Part shown: positions 1-11,289 of the stretch, piece by piece
Layout of the letters: every line of letters begins with the position of its first letter
Position numbering within the stretch: the first letter of the stretch is position 1
From: Brugia malayi
Lineage: Eukaryota; Nematoda; Chromadorea; Rhabditida; Onchocercidae
Length of the DNA stretch: 64,000 nucleotides
Direction of reading: 5' to 3'
NCBI RefSeq assembly: GCF_000002995.4
Contig: NW_025062478.1
Coordinates: forward strand, 1,178,001 to 1,242,000
Position numbers and translations under genes: made by a program
Notes under the pieces: model-generated
Seen by the model: only the letters and a program-made list of their open reading frames with translations
Database searches by the model: none
What the model was told of the DNA's origin: nothing

Positions 1-149
1 TGTAAATTAACAGATGTTCTGCAGTAATTGTTAACAACCTCATTTTATAGTCGTAAATCAGCAACCATTTGTAGTTATTTTTTTATATTTTCAAGTTAAA
101 TGATTTTAATATTTAAATATCTAACTCATTTTCTACTGTTGTTTTGCAG

Positions 150-1702
150 AAATTCTGAAATGTTTGGATGAGGAAAAGCTTAGATGTGACATGCCGCAAT
201 CGTTATTTAATGAAATTTCACAAATATTTGAAAATGAAGTTGGTGGCACAGCTGGAGCTGTTAAGTTTTCAATTTTTCTTTTGATTTCTTCAAAAATTTT
301 TTGGCTTTGATTTTGATATAATGATCTGGGTAATTTGATCTTAATCATCAATAATTAAAAAGACAAATTATAAGAGTTTATTGGCATATGTCAGATGAAA
401 TTCTGTCAGGAAATGTCTGTCCATCATCATTTCGTCATCCTACGGTTGCTTTGTTTCTTCGCTGTATTGAAGCAATAATGTTGACAAGTTATTTGCAGCG
501 AAAGAAATTGTTAAATTTTTTGAAAATAAAAATTGATAATAATCATTTATGCTTTCTAGTTGTATGCATTGATGTTCAGCTCAGCAGCTCAGGCATTTAT
601 TGAATCAGCAACTGCAAAAGAGTGGCATGTAGCGTTGAAAAATAGCCTAGAAGCAATTATGAAATATGGGCAAGCTAAACCGGGTTCTAGATCTATGGTT
701 TGTTTGTTTTTTTCATTTTCAAAACCGTAGATTTATTTCAAATGACAGGAAATATCTAACATTTAGGTTGACCGAGATATTAATAACAACTATGATGCAT
801 TTTATCGTGATGCCAGTAATTGGAATGTGTCATTTTGAGCATCGAGACATTAGGCACAAGCTTTTCTCTTTAAATTCGAAATCATACTACGTAATCCAAC
901 TATTCATGCATACTAGATTCTGGTACTGGTCATTTGCTGTCGGAGAAGTTTTGTTCACTTTTTACAGCTTTTTATAGTATTTGTTCAAGAAGTGCTATTT
1001 GATTTCTTCTTTTTTTTTTTAAAGCTTCTTATAAAAAAAGATCTTAAATTTTGAATGCAAAATTCTGTAAAGAAATTGGGAAAGATCAAATGTTCTTTTT
1101 GATTCTTGGCAAAAGTATATAACCGCTAAAGATATTATTATATTTTGCACTAAGTTTTTCGATGCAACTGATAACTAATAATTACAGGTAGATCCTTTAC
1201 ATGCTGCCGTAACAGCAATATCATGTGATAATCCCGAGAAGGTACAATGGGAAAATGCTGTGAAGGTAATGTTCGAGTTTATTCTTTCTTTATTTTTAAT
1301 TCTTCAATATTATTTTGGTATGAAATTATTTTTCTTCCTAGAATTAACATTCACGTTGACAAATTTCGTTGAGAATTTGTCAATTGTGTTGCTTTTTTTG
1401 ATCAAGTAGATCAGCAATTATTGGTAACAGTTTAGCTGTCAAATTTTTAACTGCAAATCGAGCTAAGTTTTTGCGCTGCAATGATTTCAACCTTTTGTTT
1501 TGTTTGTTTGTTTTTTTTTTTTTTTTTTTGTATGAATTGTTTGCAGCAAGCTGAAAAAAGTGCAGAAGAGACCAGTAATATGATTGCACAAGTTGGCCGT
1601 GCAAGTTACACTTCTGCATTGGTGCAAAAAGAGCCAGATGCTGGTGCAATTGCTGTGTCTATATGGTTACGAGCAGTTTATGAAGCTGTTTATTCGAAAT
1701 AA
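150..1702 (+). CDS. Triokinase/FMN cyclase (dihydroxyacetone kinase), C-terminal exons; 5' part outside window
   Basis: Four exons can be joined in phase: 150-259, 560-697, 1188-1265 and 1547-1702 (TAA), giving about 159 C-terminal residues. They match the end of the DhaL (nucleotide-binding) domain of DAK/TKFC enzymes, which phosphorylate dihydroxyacetone and glyceraldehyde with ATP. Diagnostic stretches are GGTAGALYALMFSSAAQAF, IMKYGQAKPGSRSMVDPLHA (family: MEKYGGA.PGDRTMLDAL) and QVGRASYTSALVQKEPDAGA followed by WLRAVYEAV, the standard DAK C-terminus. Each acceptor is a TTTGCAG/CTTTCTAG/ATTACAG type and each donor begins GT. Positions 1-149 are the preceding intron; the catalytic DhaK domain lies upstream of the window. 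Cytosolic by family. Confidence in family is high; the split between plain DHA kinase and the bifunctional TKFC form cannot be judged from this fragment. Confidence 0.9.
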
Positions 1703-4700
1703 TTCGAATTTGAGATCAGTAATTGTATTGGATTTCATGGCACAGGTTGTATGTAATAATTATTGCATTCGGTAACTGTTGTTTGTTACTGCTATCTGGT
1801 TCTTGATTAGGATTTGAAAATCGGATTCTTTTCTTGTCCGACCTATTTTTTTTGTTCAAATCATGCTAATTTAATGCACATTTTTTAGTTAATGTGCTTA
1901 AATTTTTTGATGACTTCGAAAACAATGTATTTGAGAGTGAGGCGAGCATTGTATTTAGGAAATAATTTTTAAATTTTAGTAAATTTAATATACTTTTCAG
2001 TCGAATTATGTCAATTTCGTTATGCATTTTGATTGTTAACAGTAATCTGTAAGTGGATGATTCTTTTAGTCACCTCGGTGCATGACTTTTTAATTAGAAA
2101 GTGGAGTTTCATATATTACAATTAGCATAACTTTTGAATTCATTTCAATTCATTGTAGACAATTTTCATATTTCTTAGATTCGTTTAGTTTAGATGTGAC
2201 ATGCGGCATCAGAATATGACTTTTACAGACTAAAGATCAGAATTAAACTAACTTGTCCAATTGCAGAACAATCATTAGAACGATTATTCTGTTATCGGTT
2301 GTTCTTATTATCTCTGATGTAATTAATATGTATCTAAATCCATCATTTGTTCCTTCTCTTTTTCGTTTAGTTCGTTTTGCTCTAAATTTGATTTACAAAT
2401 ACTAGTCTTTCAAAAAAAAAAAATTGTAAATATCTGCTAGTTTTTCCTAGGAAGGTTAAGATGGAATGAGAAAGCAAGAACTTTACTGTATATAACTTTA
2501 CTAGTAATGGTTAATGGATAGATATAAGTGATAAAAGGAGGATTTAAGTGATATTATACATATATCTTTTATAACAAAAGCTATAACTGATAACAAAAAC
2601 CATAATGATTAAAAAATTAGAAGTGGAAATAAAGCTAGTTCAGATGATGAATAAAATTAAATAGAAATTTTGTTCTATTCTAATATATAAAATTTGGGAT
2701 AAATTGATGAGATGGAAAAATGGAAGTGGAATTTTTCAATGAATATTGGGAAGGAAAAATATAGGTAAGTATTAAAAAAAAAAAAATTTATATTTTTTGC
2801 TCATTTATTCTTGAAGAATTAAAATCACAACATTTTTGTATATTTTTTTTTTTTTTTTTTATCAAGTGAAGTAGGTTATTTCTGCTTTTGGCATATTCTT
2901 TATAAAGATCTTTCAATTTTCTGATTCATCACTAGAAATATGTTGCATATTTATCATCCATTCCTTCCTCATTCATATTAGCTTATAGTAACGGTAACAA
3001 AAGAGGTTTCTTGACATGGGTAAAAAAATATTCCTTTGCAGGTTAAAAAAAAAATAGTAAAAAAAAAAAAAAAAAAAAACTACCAAAATCGTGCATAAAT
3101 TATCAATGTCTGAAAACGATGGTATCAAAGCCTTTGATGTGAGAAATTCTTGTCCGAAACAATTTTCATATAATGTGATGAGGTCAAAATATTTTCCTAA
3201 ATATTTTTTTTTTTTTTTTGATAAGAAAGAAAGATATATTTGATAACGGTGATGAATATTAGGGAGCCTTAGCTTGTATATTCGATTATCATTTGTAAAG
3301 CACGAATTGTATTTTAGATTTTATTTGATCGTGTTTGAAACATCAATTGATGATTATCAGTTGATTAAATTAATTAAAACTCGTCACACCTCATAAATTA
3401 GTAATTGGGAATTCAATTTTTTCAAAGTTTGATCACAAACTTATAAATTTGTTATTTAGCAAGGAATAAAAAATCTTTTTTATTGTTACTCTTGGTATAT
3501 TTGATATTGGATTGCACTCAACTCTTTGACAAATTATACAATCTAAGTTAGGTGTCCCTATAAAAATAAGCTGTGAAAGGGTACTGTAGGCATATTATGC
3601 TTACGGTACATTAAACGGTAGTTTAAGTCATGTTCTATGAAATGATCTGTTGAAATTACTTTATGGACTTTATCTTATTGTTAATTAAGTTCAATATTTG
3701 AAGTATAGTTAAGCTCAGACTTTTTTTTTCTTTTTTTTTTTTTTTTTTGCAACAGAAATGAGGAAGAAAGAATTGAGCTTTTAATTATTTATGAAACGAT
3801 TTTTTTTTTTTTTTTTGTATTTTGTTTTTTTGATTTGATTTAAATTTTAAGTTGATATGATCTTGTTCAACTTGATTAAATTAATTTATAAAAAAGCAGC
3901 TGTAATTTATATAATATGAAGGTTAATAAATGATGACACATGTATATATGTATATATATGTATATCAATTTTTCTTCCATTTAAATTTCAAAAAATTTTC
4001 ATTTTCGATAAGAGAAGCGAATTTATAATACAAATGATGAAAATGCGCTAGTCTTTTATCTTCTGTATTTTCTCGATCTGTCCATTACATATACATATAT
4101 ACACACACACACACACAACTGTTGATCTTTGTCTTTTGTTTGATTTTAATTTCCTCTCACTTGTCTTTTCAAATTGGACTTAAGGATTTCCTCGAATAGA
4201 ATTTTCAATCATTTGGTGATTTATCATATAGAGAGTAAAATGAAAATTCTAGAAGAAGGATGAAGATGTGGAGGATAATAAGATTTATTGGTCTTTTTTC
4301 TTATTTTGCTTTGATATGAATTTTTTTTTCTGTTAGTCATATTTTTTTTTTTTTTATTATAATTGATATCAAATGGTTATAAAGTTATTGTAGGAAGTAT
4401 TAGAATTTGGAAATTAAAATTAGAAATTAAATAAATAACATGCAAAATTTACAAAATAAAATTTACATTGCTTAGTAAAGAAAGTGAAAAAATTTTTATA
4501 TACTTACATGTATATTTCATTGTTTGCTTATATCTATGATAATATCTGCCCTATATATACAACTTTTTTTTTTTTTTTTGGTTTTATATGAAGTTTTTGT
4601 GAAAATTTTCAAAAGACATTATAGCAAAGAGTTTTTGATTATCAGTAATTTTCATCACGTTGCGCCTATTGCGTTCACTTCGTTCTTTTATTTTCTTTTG

Positions 4701-4732
4701 CAATAATTTTTAACAAAACTTGAAATTTTCAG
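1703..4732. other. Intergenic region, no gene recognised
   Basis: About 3 kb between the kinase stop codon and the PSF1 leader. It holds many poly-T/poly-A runs (for example 2846-2862, 3058-3079, 3738-3748), a TATG-rich stretch near 3940-3965 and a short CA run near 4100-4118. I see no coding exon with plausible splice sites and no recognisable RNA gene on either strand. Confidence 0.6.
4725..4732 (+). promoter_or_regulatory. Splice-acceptor (probable trans-splice) site for the PSF1 leader
   Basis: ATTTTCAG ends at 4732, 47 nt before the chosen ATG at 4780, with no start codon in between. The position is typical of a spliced-leader acceptor, although an ordinary 5' UTR intron is equally possible from sequence alone. 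Confidence 0.45.
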
Positions 4733-4779
4733 AAGTACGCTTTAACATACCAACAACTAACCAACAAGTCTCACCCCAT

Positions 4780-4956
4780 ATGAACCGTGACATCGAGTCG
4801 GTAATTGATGATGCCATTGCACTAATCAGCTCATTGAATTCTTCACCCGATTCCATCCCTCCGTATAATGTTGGTGTCTTTTCTTTAATTAATTTTAAAT
4901 TTTGGAAAGTTAGGGAGAAAAGGATTAATTACAAAGTAAAGTAGGTCGTGTATTTT

Positions 4957-5041
<85 letters not shown>

Positions 5042-7130
5042 ACACACACACACATACACATACACATACACATACACCTAAACTGGTCTAAATTCATTTT
5101 TGGAGAACGGATTGAAATATGAAACTAAGAATAATATTAGTATTGGTACATACAGTTTTGGAATATGTTCAAATTTCAGGTTGATGCGATGAAAAAATGT
5201 ATCACTAATATTAACAAACTATACAAGAAAAATGCTGATGATTTGTGAGTAATTAACTAAGTAATTAATCGAACTTCAAAGCACATTACAATTTCTGTAA
5301 TCTAAGTCAAAATATCTTTTTTTCAAACATTTTATTGATAATTGAAAAATGGTGACAAAATAGCCAATATTGACAGTTGATTATAGATCATAATAATTTT
5401 GAATTTATGAGAAATTGGTAAAAATATATGTTTACTGATAAAAAAATATATTTATTTATTATCCTTAAGTAGTGAAGATTTTCAGGATAATCTTAAAATC
5501 AGGTTCCATATCGGAAAATAACAGAAAACAGGAGGTAGTAATAACAGCACAAGCTAGGCAAAGTTGTATTGAATATATCAAACGATGCTGTTGTACTTAT
5601 TTAAATGAACGTATGTTACGAATAAAGCATTTACGTTGGAAACATGGTGGTCATATACCTGAGAAATTAAAGGTATCTTTTACTGGACTTACTGCAACTT
5701 TTCGCCTATAATAATTCAACTTATATGCTGATGTTAAAATTTTTGTATAAAGAAATCTTTGTTTGAGGATTTCTTTTAGGAAAAGAGAAGGATGAAAGAA
5801 AAGATGTAGATTTATGTTCTTGTTTATTTTAAACTTTTTCAATAAAAGCAACCGAACGAGAAACTTTTTGACGTTTTGATTCGTGAATCATCTTAAAAAT
5901 TTGCGTTCATTATTAACCTTCTGTCGAAGCATTTAAAAATTCAGCTTCAAATATTTTAAATGAAACAAGGTTTAGAATGCTTAAATTATTGCAAAACTAT
6001 TAAACCTAAACAAGAAATATTATCTCGAAATTACCCAACAAATCTATAATGTATACTTGAGAAATATATACTTTTGCAATTTCATTCGCACAAATTGTAT
6101 TAAAGTATATTAAAATGTAGCCCCATATATAGAGAAACTTGAAGCAGAGTTTTTTTTTTTCTTTTTTTTGTCCTGACAAATTCACCTGCAAGAATAATTT
6201 TATTATTCGAGAAATAAAATTATAACACGATTGCTAGCTGTAAAATATAATCATTTCACATTAAGTCAGTATCTTATTTCTTCTTTTCCTGCTTAAGAAT
6301 TACAAGTTTTCAGGAAAGTATGTGTGAAGCGGAACTGAAATGGCTACAGGAATACAACAGTCTTCTTGCCGATTTTCAAAGTTCGCTTGGTGAGAACGGA
6401 GTGAATTTATTGTTGAATATGAAACCGCCTCATAATTTATTTGTCAAGGTCAGCATCTTTTAATTTACCCATTTTATCTTTTTTTTTTTTTTTACTGGCT
6501 GATTTTTGCACTTCACTTTATCGTGTCTTTTTCCTCTTTTTCGTGAATTTTCTTACCATAAATTTTTCCTTTGCATTTTTGCAATTTCATTCACACAAAT
6601 TAAGTTAAAGTGAATTAAATTAATGATTTAAAATATTGAAAAATCACATGCAACAAATTATCATATTAATTAAATCATCAGTTTGTTTTTTCTAGGTTCG
6701 GGCAAAACAAAATATTGGTTCTTTTGAGTTAAGTGATGGAACAACCGTTTCTCTCACTGAAAATGCATTGGTATAGACTTCTTGTTTTTTTTTTTTTTTA
6801 TTTCAAAAGTTTTTACTTTTTTTTTTTTTTTTTTTTTTGTTAAATTTTAATTTTCCATTTAAGAGAAAAATTTGAGTAGAATTTTAAAAATTCCATATTT
6901 AACTCTTGTATCTTTTACGAGTAATTTCTGATATTGGATTATTATTTAAGAAATATCCTAGGGAAGTTAGAATATAAAATGGATTGATTTTTCAAAATTT
7001 AATTTAAAAAAAAAAATGAAAAAAAAACGGTCGATGATTATTTCTCTTTTTTTGCTTTTTACAGCATTCGTTACCTGTGGCCGATTGCGAGATGTTGATT
7101 AGGCAAGGGATGCTGGAGCTCGTTGAATAA
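4780..7130 (+). CDS. GINS1: DNA replication complex GINS subunit PSF1
   Basis: Six exons join in phase: 4780-4869, 5180-5244, 5486-5672, 6314-6448, 6696-6770 and 7065-7130 (TAA), encoding 205 residues (human PSF1 is 196). PSF1 is one of four GINS subunits, part of the CMG helicase (CDC45-MCM-GINS) that unwinds DNA at forks in the nucleus. Family landmarks are present in order: an N-terminal helix (DIESVIDDAIALI), LNERMLRIKHLRWKHGGHIP in the helical A domain (human [21 protein letters not shown]), LNMKPPHNLFVKVRAKQ at the linker, FELSDGTTVSLTENALHSLP and the terminal CEMLIRQGMLELVE of the B domain. The ATG at 4780 was chosen because the preceding in-frame sequence runs into the acceptor at 4732. 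The first intron carries the CA repeat at 4968-5076. Confidence 0.95.
4968..5076. repeat. (CA)n microsatellite in PSF1 intron 1
   Basis: Nearly perfect CA dinucleotides over about 110 bp, interrupted at the edges by CATACA units. The opposite strand is open as a Cys-Val low-complexity reading frame, which is an artefact of the repeat. Confidence 0.95.
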
Positions 7131-7174
7131 AATGATTTGGAGTTTTACTCTGTGATATTTGTGTGCGTGTATGT

Positions 7175-7209
<35 letters not shown>

Positions 7210-7990
7210 GTGATTGTGTTACTATTTGTTTCTTTTTTTTTTTCTTTCATTATATTTCTTGAAATATTTTTGAATAGTTCATTTATGCAATATATTTGAT
7301 AGTTTTTCTTTTTTTTTTTTTTTTCAACAAAAATATTGAAAATTTCAAGTTTCTTAAGTTGTTAAATGATTCAATTGAATAGATTGGATTGAATTGATCA
7401 TATCCTGTAAAAAAATGCAACATATTTGCTATATATTGTATATATCAATATAGATTTTCTTTTTTTTTTTTTTTTGAAAAAGGAGAAAAAAATAAATTGA
7501 AATTATACAAAAATTAGAAAAAAGTTTTTTTTAGATGAACATAACAATAAAATATTATCATGCAAAAAAGAAAAAGAAACATAAATATTAATAATAATTC
7601 TACTAAGCTCATAATTATCAATTATAGGTTAATATTTATTGAAATTAATTTCAATAAATATTCGAATTTCATTAGATGAAAAAAAAAAAACAATGAATAA
7701 GGGATAAAATTATCTATTTTAGCACATTTTTTTAAAAATTATAATTACAATAAACATTAAGTTAGCAAAATAAATCATAAAGGAAAATATTTTTTGTATA
7801 ATTTCTATACTTAATTAGCATATATATATATATACATATTTAATTACTCATAACTTTTTACGTGAATGACGTACGTTATCCAACAGAAATTGTTACAACT
7901 TAACATTTAACATTTCTTTTCATAAATAGCTCTAATACTACTAATTTAAAACATTTTCTCCGCTCATTTTGAAATTATTTACAAAATGAC
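7131..7990. other. PSF1 3' flank with (TG)n run and AT-rich DNA
   Basis: Downstream of the PSF1 stop there is a TG-rich run (about 7156-7215), several poly-T runs and a 32-nt perfect palindrome at 7631-7662. No coding exon is recognisable. Confidence 0.6.
7631..7662. repeat. 32-nt perfect palindrome
   Basis: AATATTTATTGAAATT followed directly by its reverse complement, with no loop. It lies about 500 nt downstream of the PSF1 stop codon. Function unknown; AT-only composition makes a chance origin more likely than for mixed sequence. Confidence 0.8.
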
Positions 7991-8019
7991 AACGTGCATT
8001 TTTCAAATTTTTAATTGAA

Positions 8020-8177
8020 ATATTTCCCGCGCAACTTCAATTTTTGCAACAAAAATTAGGCGAAAAGAGAAGCGGGAAAGTACGCGGTGCCCGTAAAAAG
8101 AGGACAGTTTGATGCGACAGGACGGGACACAATGTATGTAGGTATGTGTATGTTGCGTGTATGTCTGCATGCGTGTA

Positions 8178-8208
<31 letters not shown>

Positions 8209-8500
8209 GGGTGTCTGTGTATATATATATATATATGTGATTGTATGCTTGTATCAGTTAGATATTTGCATTTTTGCACACCACCCTGAGAATTTCCAAA
8301 TAATTTTGGCGCCAACCAGCATATCTGTACTAGCTAACTTGAGTGCCGTTTTGTCGTAACTCAGTATTTGAATCTGTCTGTCTGTCATCAATTGTCTCGC
8401 GCATTCCATCGAAATAGACGAGAGGAGAGGAGAGGACAGGAGACAAGCGAAGACGGATCTGTTGATCGGTTCGGGTTCGATTGATCGTTCAATTTGATCA
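8020..8500 (+). promoter_or_regulatory. GC-richer island with several E2F-like motifs; candidate promoter of the microRNA region
   Basis: The base composition changes sharply here from AT-rich DNA. Motifs resembling the E2F/DP consensus (TTTSSCGC) are visible: TTTCCCGCG at 8023-8031, GGCGAAAA at 8059-8066, GCGGGAAA at 8072-8079 and the palindrome TTTTGGCGCCAA at 8304-8315. A TG/TA dinucleotide run (about 8145-8240) and an AGGAG-type purine run (about 8420-8445) lie within it. No protein exon is evident. Calling it a promoter for the downstream hairpins is inference from position and composition. Confidence 0.35.
8145..8240. repeat. TG/TATG-rich simple repeat
   Basis: GTGTATGT-type units grade into (TG)n and then (TA)n. 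Both strands give open but low-complexity frames, so these were not called as genes. Confidence 0.85.
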
Positions 8501-8531
8501 GTGGTAATTAACGATTAAGTTATTCAGTGAG

Positions 8532-8778
8532 TGGATGAATGAATGAATGATTAAGAGAATGAGTGAATGAATGAATGAATGACTAAGAGAATGAGTGAAT
8601 GAATGAATGAATGAATGAATGATTAAGAGAATGAGTGAATGAATGAATGAATGACTAAGAGAATGAGTGAATGAATGAATGAATGAATGATTAAGAGAAT
8701 GAGTGAATGAATGAATGAATGACTAAGAGAATGAGTGAATGAATGAATGAATGAATGAATGATTAAGAGAATGAGTGA
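8532..8778. repeat. Hierarchical GAAT tandem repeat
   Basis: Runs of GAAT tetranucleotides are punctuated alternately by GATTAAGAGAATGAGT and GACTAAGAGAATGAGT. The two punctuated blocks together form a higher-order unit of about 70 bp, present about three times. Confidence 0.9.
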
Positions 8779-9778
8779 TATCAATTCGGATTAAATTACT
8801 TACTGTTATTGTTGTATTAGAAAAGCTTTACCAACTAGTTTACCGACCATCTTTTTTTTTTTTTCTTTTATCTTTCAAATTATTTTTGATTAAATTATTT
8901 GAAATGTTTATCTTTGATATAATTAATTCATTCATTACTTTTCTTTTCCTACTTTATATTATTTTTTTTCCCGATAATTCCATATTAGATTGAACGAAGC
9001 GAATTGCAATAGTAATTGTCTTTTTTCAATTAATTCAGTATAATGATATATATTGCTAATCAAGTGGTTTATTCGAGTTTTCTAAGTCTTTTTTTTTCGT
9101 TTTTTTTTTAGATATACTTTCAATTATTTGAAAATTTACAAATGAATTTAGCTTTTTTTTTTTTTCAAATATAAAATATATGTTAATGTTATAGTATGAA
9201 ATAAGAAAAATTAAAAAAAAGTAGTCCTAGACTTTTATTTTCTTTAAAAGATCACTTTTAAATTAATATAAATGATTGGTATAGGTTAACATTTTATATC
9301 TCATTAATTGAAATTGGAATTACTACTACTACTACTATTCAAGAATGTATAAATCTTACGTTCTAATTTTGTTTTGCTATGAGTGTTATCATTTGTTGCA
9401 GTAATATAATTTACTCGATACTAACAGTTCGCTCCTTTTTTATACACCATAAGCTTGCTTACTTTCCCATTCCATTCAATTACTCATTATCTTTAATGTC
9501 TTTGTTGTTAATATATATATGTGTATATAGATGGTATATATTATGTATATGCACATTGCGCATCTTACCCGACACTTCCCGTAGGATGTATGTATATGTG
9601 TGTGTGTATGTGATGAAGGGGAAGAGGAAGGTAGAAGATGGAGGTCGAATGGTCTGGTCCTATTCAAACCGATAAAGGAGGAGGAGGTAAAGGGGGGGGG
9701 GGTATCGTTGAGGAAGAACAACGAGGGCGATTTAAGGAGTACGGAGGGAAGAAAGAAGAAATACTTTCTTCACCCTAT

Positions 9779-9912
9779 TACCCTGTCATCGTCATCTACC
9801 TCTTATTTTTACTCTTACTCTTACCCTACCCTTACCCTTACTCTTATTCTTGCCCTTTACTCTTACTCCTACACCACTACTACTACTATTACTACCACTA
9901 CTACTAATACTA
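9779..9912. repeat. Pyrimidine-rich simple repeat (CTTACT/CTTACC then CTACTA)
   Basis: Degenerate hexamers such as TTACTC and TTACCC grade into ACTACTACT trinucleotides. It resembles but is not the nematode telomere repeat TTAGGC. Confidence 0.85.
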
Positions 9913-11224
9913 CTATCAGCATCAATCCTTTTTGTAAATGTACGATTTGCTGGGCGCAAATCATCGGAATACTATTCAGATTGCGTGTGTACAACATACA
10001 AAGGAACGTTTTTTTTCTTTTTTTTTCCTTTGCACGGTTCATTGGGATATCGATGTTGATACGATATGATCTACTCCTTTTATAGTCTGATCACTTCAGG
10101 ACTTCTTGTACCGGTATGGTTGACTGATGTTGATGATGAACTTCGTTGCAAGTGATATCTTTAATGATGATTTGACCATTAGCTGTCTACCAGTTGTACG
10201 GAATTATCAGTTGAATTAGTGAGAAGTGATCATATTAAGTACTCATGAATTGCATTTTTTTTTTCTTTGTTTTTGGCTTAAGAAGTAAAATAACAATACA
10301 TTACTATTTACGGATTAATTTTAAATAGTAGAATATTTTGGGTTACATTCTGATCTATTACGATTTGTTTCTAATTGTAGTTGGTTTATTTTCCTTTTAA
10401 AGTGTTATCGTTGACTATTTCCTTTAGTGTTTGGCATTACGCCTCGCAAATGTGTGCGTTATATGATGAAGTATTCACTTAGCGACATATTTGTATATAT
10501 TTTTTTGTCTTTTTGTACGTATATCATTCATTGTCAATGGAGGTTAACATTCTTTCTCTTCCGTTTCGTATCATCTTTGTCTCTCTTCATGGAACTTTGA
10601 CCTTAGCTAAGAATTGAATATGATATATTGTTGCTTCCTACCTAATTCCATATAGTTGTAATTATAATCATGGAAAGAGAACTGAACTGTTTTATTAAAA
10701 GAAAGAGACCCCAGTTAATGTGCTCTTTTTCTCTCTTGAGTGCTGAAGTGACCTTTAATGCAATCCATATGATTTGATCTCTTTGTCTCCCTATAAGAGT
10801 TGTGTGACCTTAGACCTATTTCAGCTGAGTTACAATGGAGAAAAGAACGCTAAACGAATGATTCGAATTTGCTGGAATTTAAATTTTCTTCTCACTTTTT
10901 TACCATTCTTTTTTTTTTTCTTTATTTTCGCATTCATTTCTGCATGATTTGTTATTTTCTGATCACAGTACTTGTTTCAGCTTTATAATTCTTTCTTGCA
11001 AGATATATTGGCTTTATCCTAACATCTTTTAACTTTAATTTCCTCTGTCCTGCTTTTCGCTGCAGTTGAAAATTTCCTGATTTTACGGAATCTTTGGAGG
11101 GTTCTTATATTTATCATGCCTTTGTCTTTTTTCTTTCTTCAATTTATGTTTCTGAATATGTACCCTTCGAAATATTACAATAATAAGACTAAATATCCTC
11201 TTTGATAATGATGCTGTTCATTCG

Positions 11225-11289
11225 TAGCTGAGCATGGTTCTTAGTCATGTGGCATGTAAGAGATTCATGACTAGAACCATACTCAGCTA
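11225..11289 (+). ncRNA. mir-61: microRNA hairpin, miR-61/miR-44/miR-279 family
   Basis: The 5' arm (11225-11249) and 3' arm (11266-11289) pair almost completely: one bulged base and one C-A mismatch over about 24 pairs, with a loop of about 16 nt. The 3' arm carries the predicted mature RNA at 11268-11289, beginning TGACTAGAACC and ending ACTCAGCTA. The GACTAGA seed defines the miR-44/61/279 family; the first 11 bases equal those of C. elegans miR-61, and ACTCA recurs later as in that RNA. Family matches and the strand agree, so the + strand is the likely transcript. The symbol names the closest relative I recall, not proven orthology. Confidence 0.88.

Noticed and set aside
4885..5097. Cys-Val repeat protein on the - strand
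   Set aside because: Pure translation of the (CA)n microsatellite in a PSF1 intron.
8455..8490. GGTTCGGGTTCGATTG resembling a tRNA T-arm
   Set aside because: No acceptor stem, D-arm or anticodon arm can be fitted around it on either strand.
9821..9880. Telomere-like CTTACCC/TTACCC stretch
   Set aside because: Units are irregular and do not match the nematode TTAGGC repeat.
9600..10085. 161-aa open frame on the + strand
   Set aside because: It covers simple repeats (ACTACT, CTTACC) and poly-T, gives low-complexity Ser/Thr/Tyr runs and has no family resemblance; two other frames are open over the same bases.
10088..10166. Hairpin around TGATCACTTC...GCAAGTGATATC
   Set aside because: Only the CACTT/AAGTG block pairs convincingly; the rest needs large internal loops, so it was not called as a microRNA.
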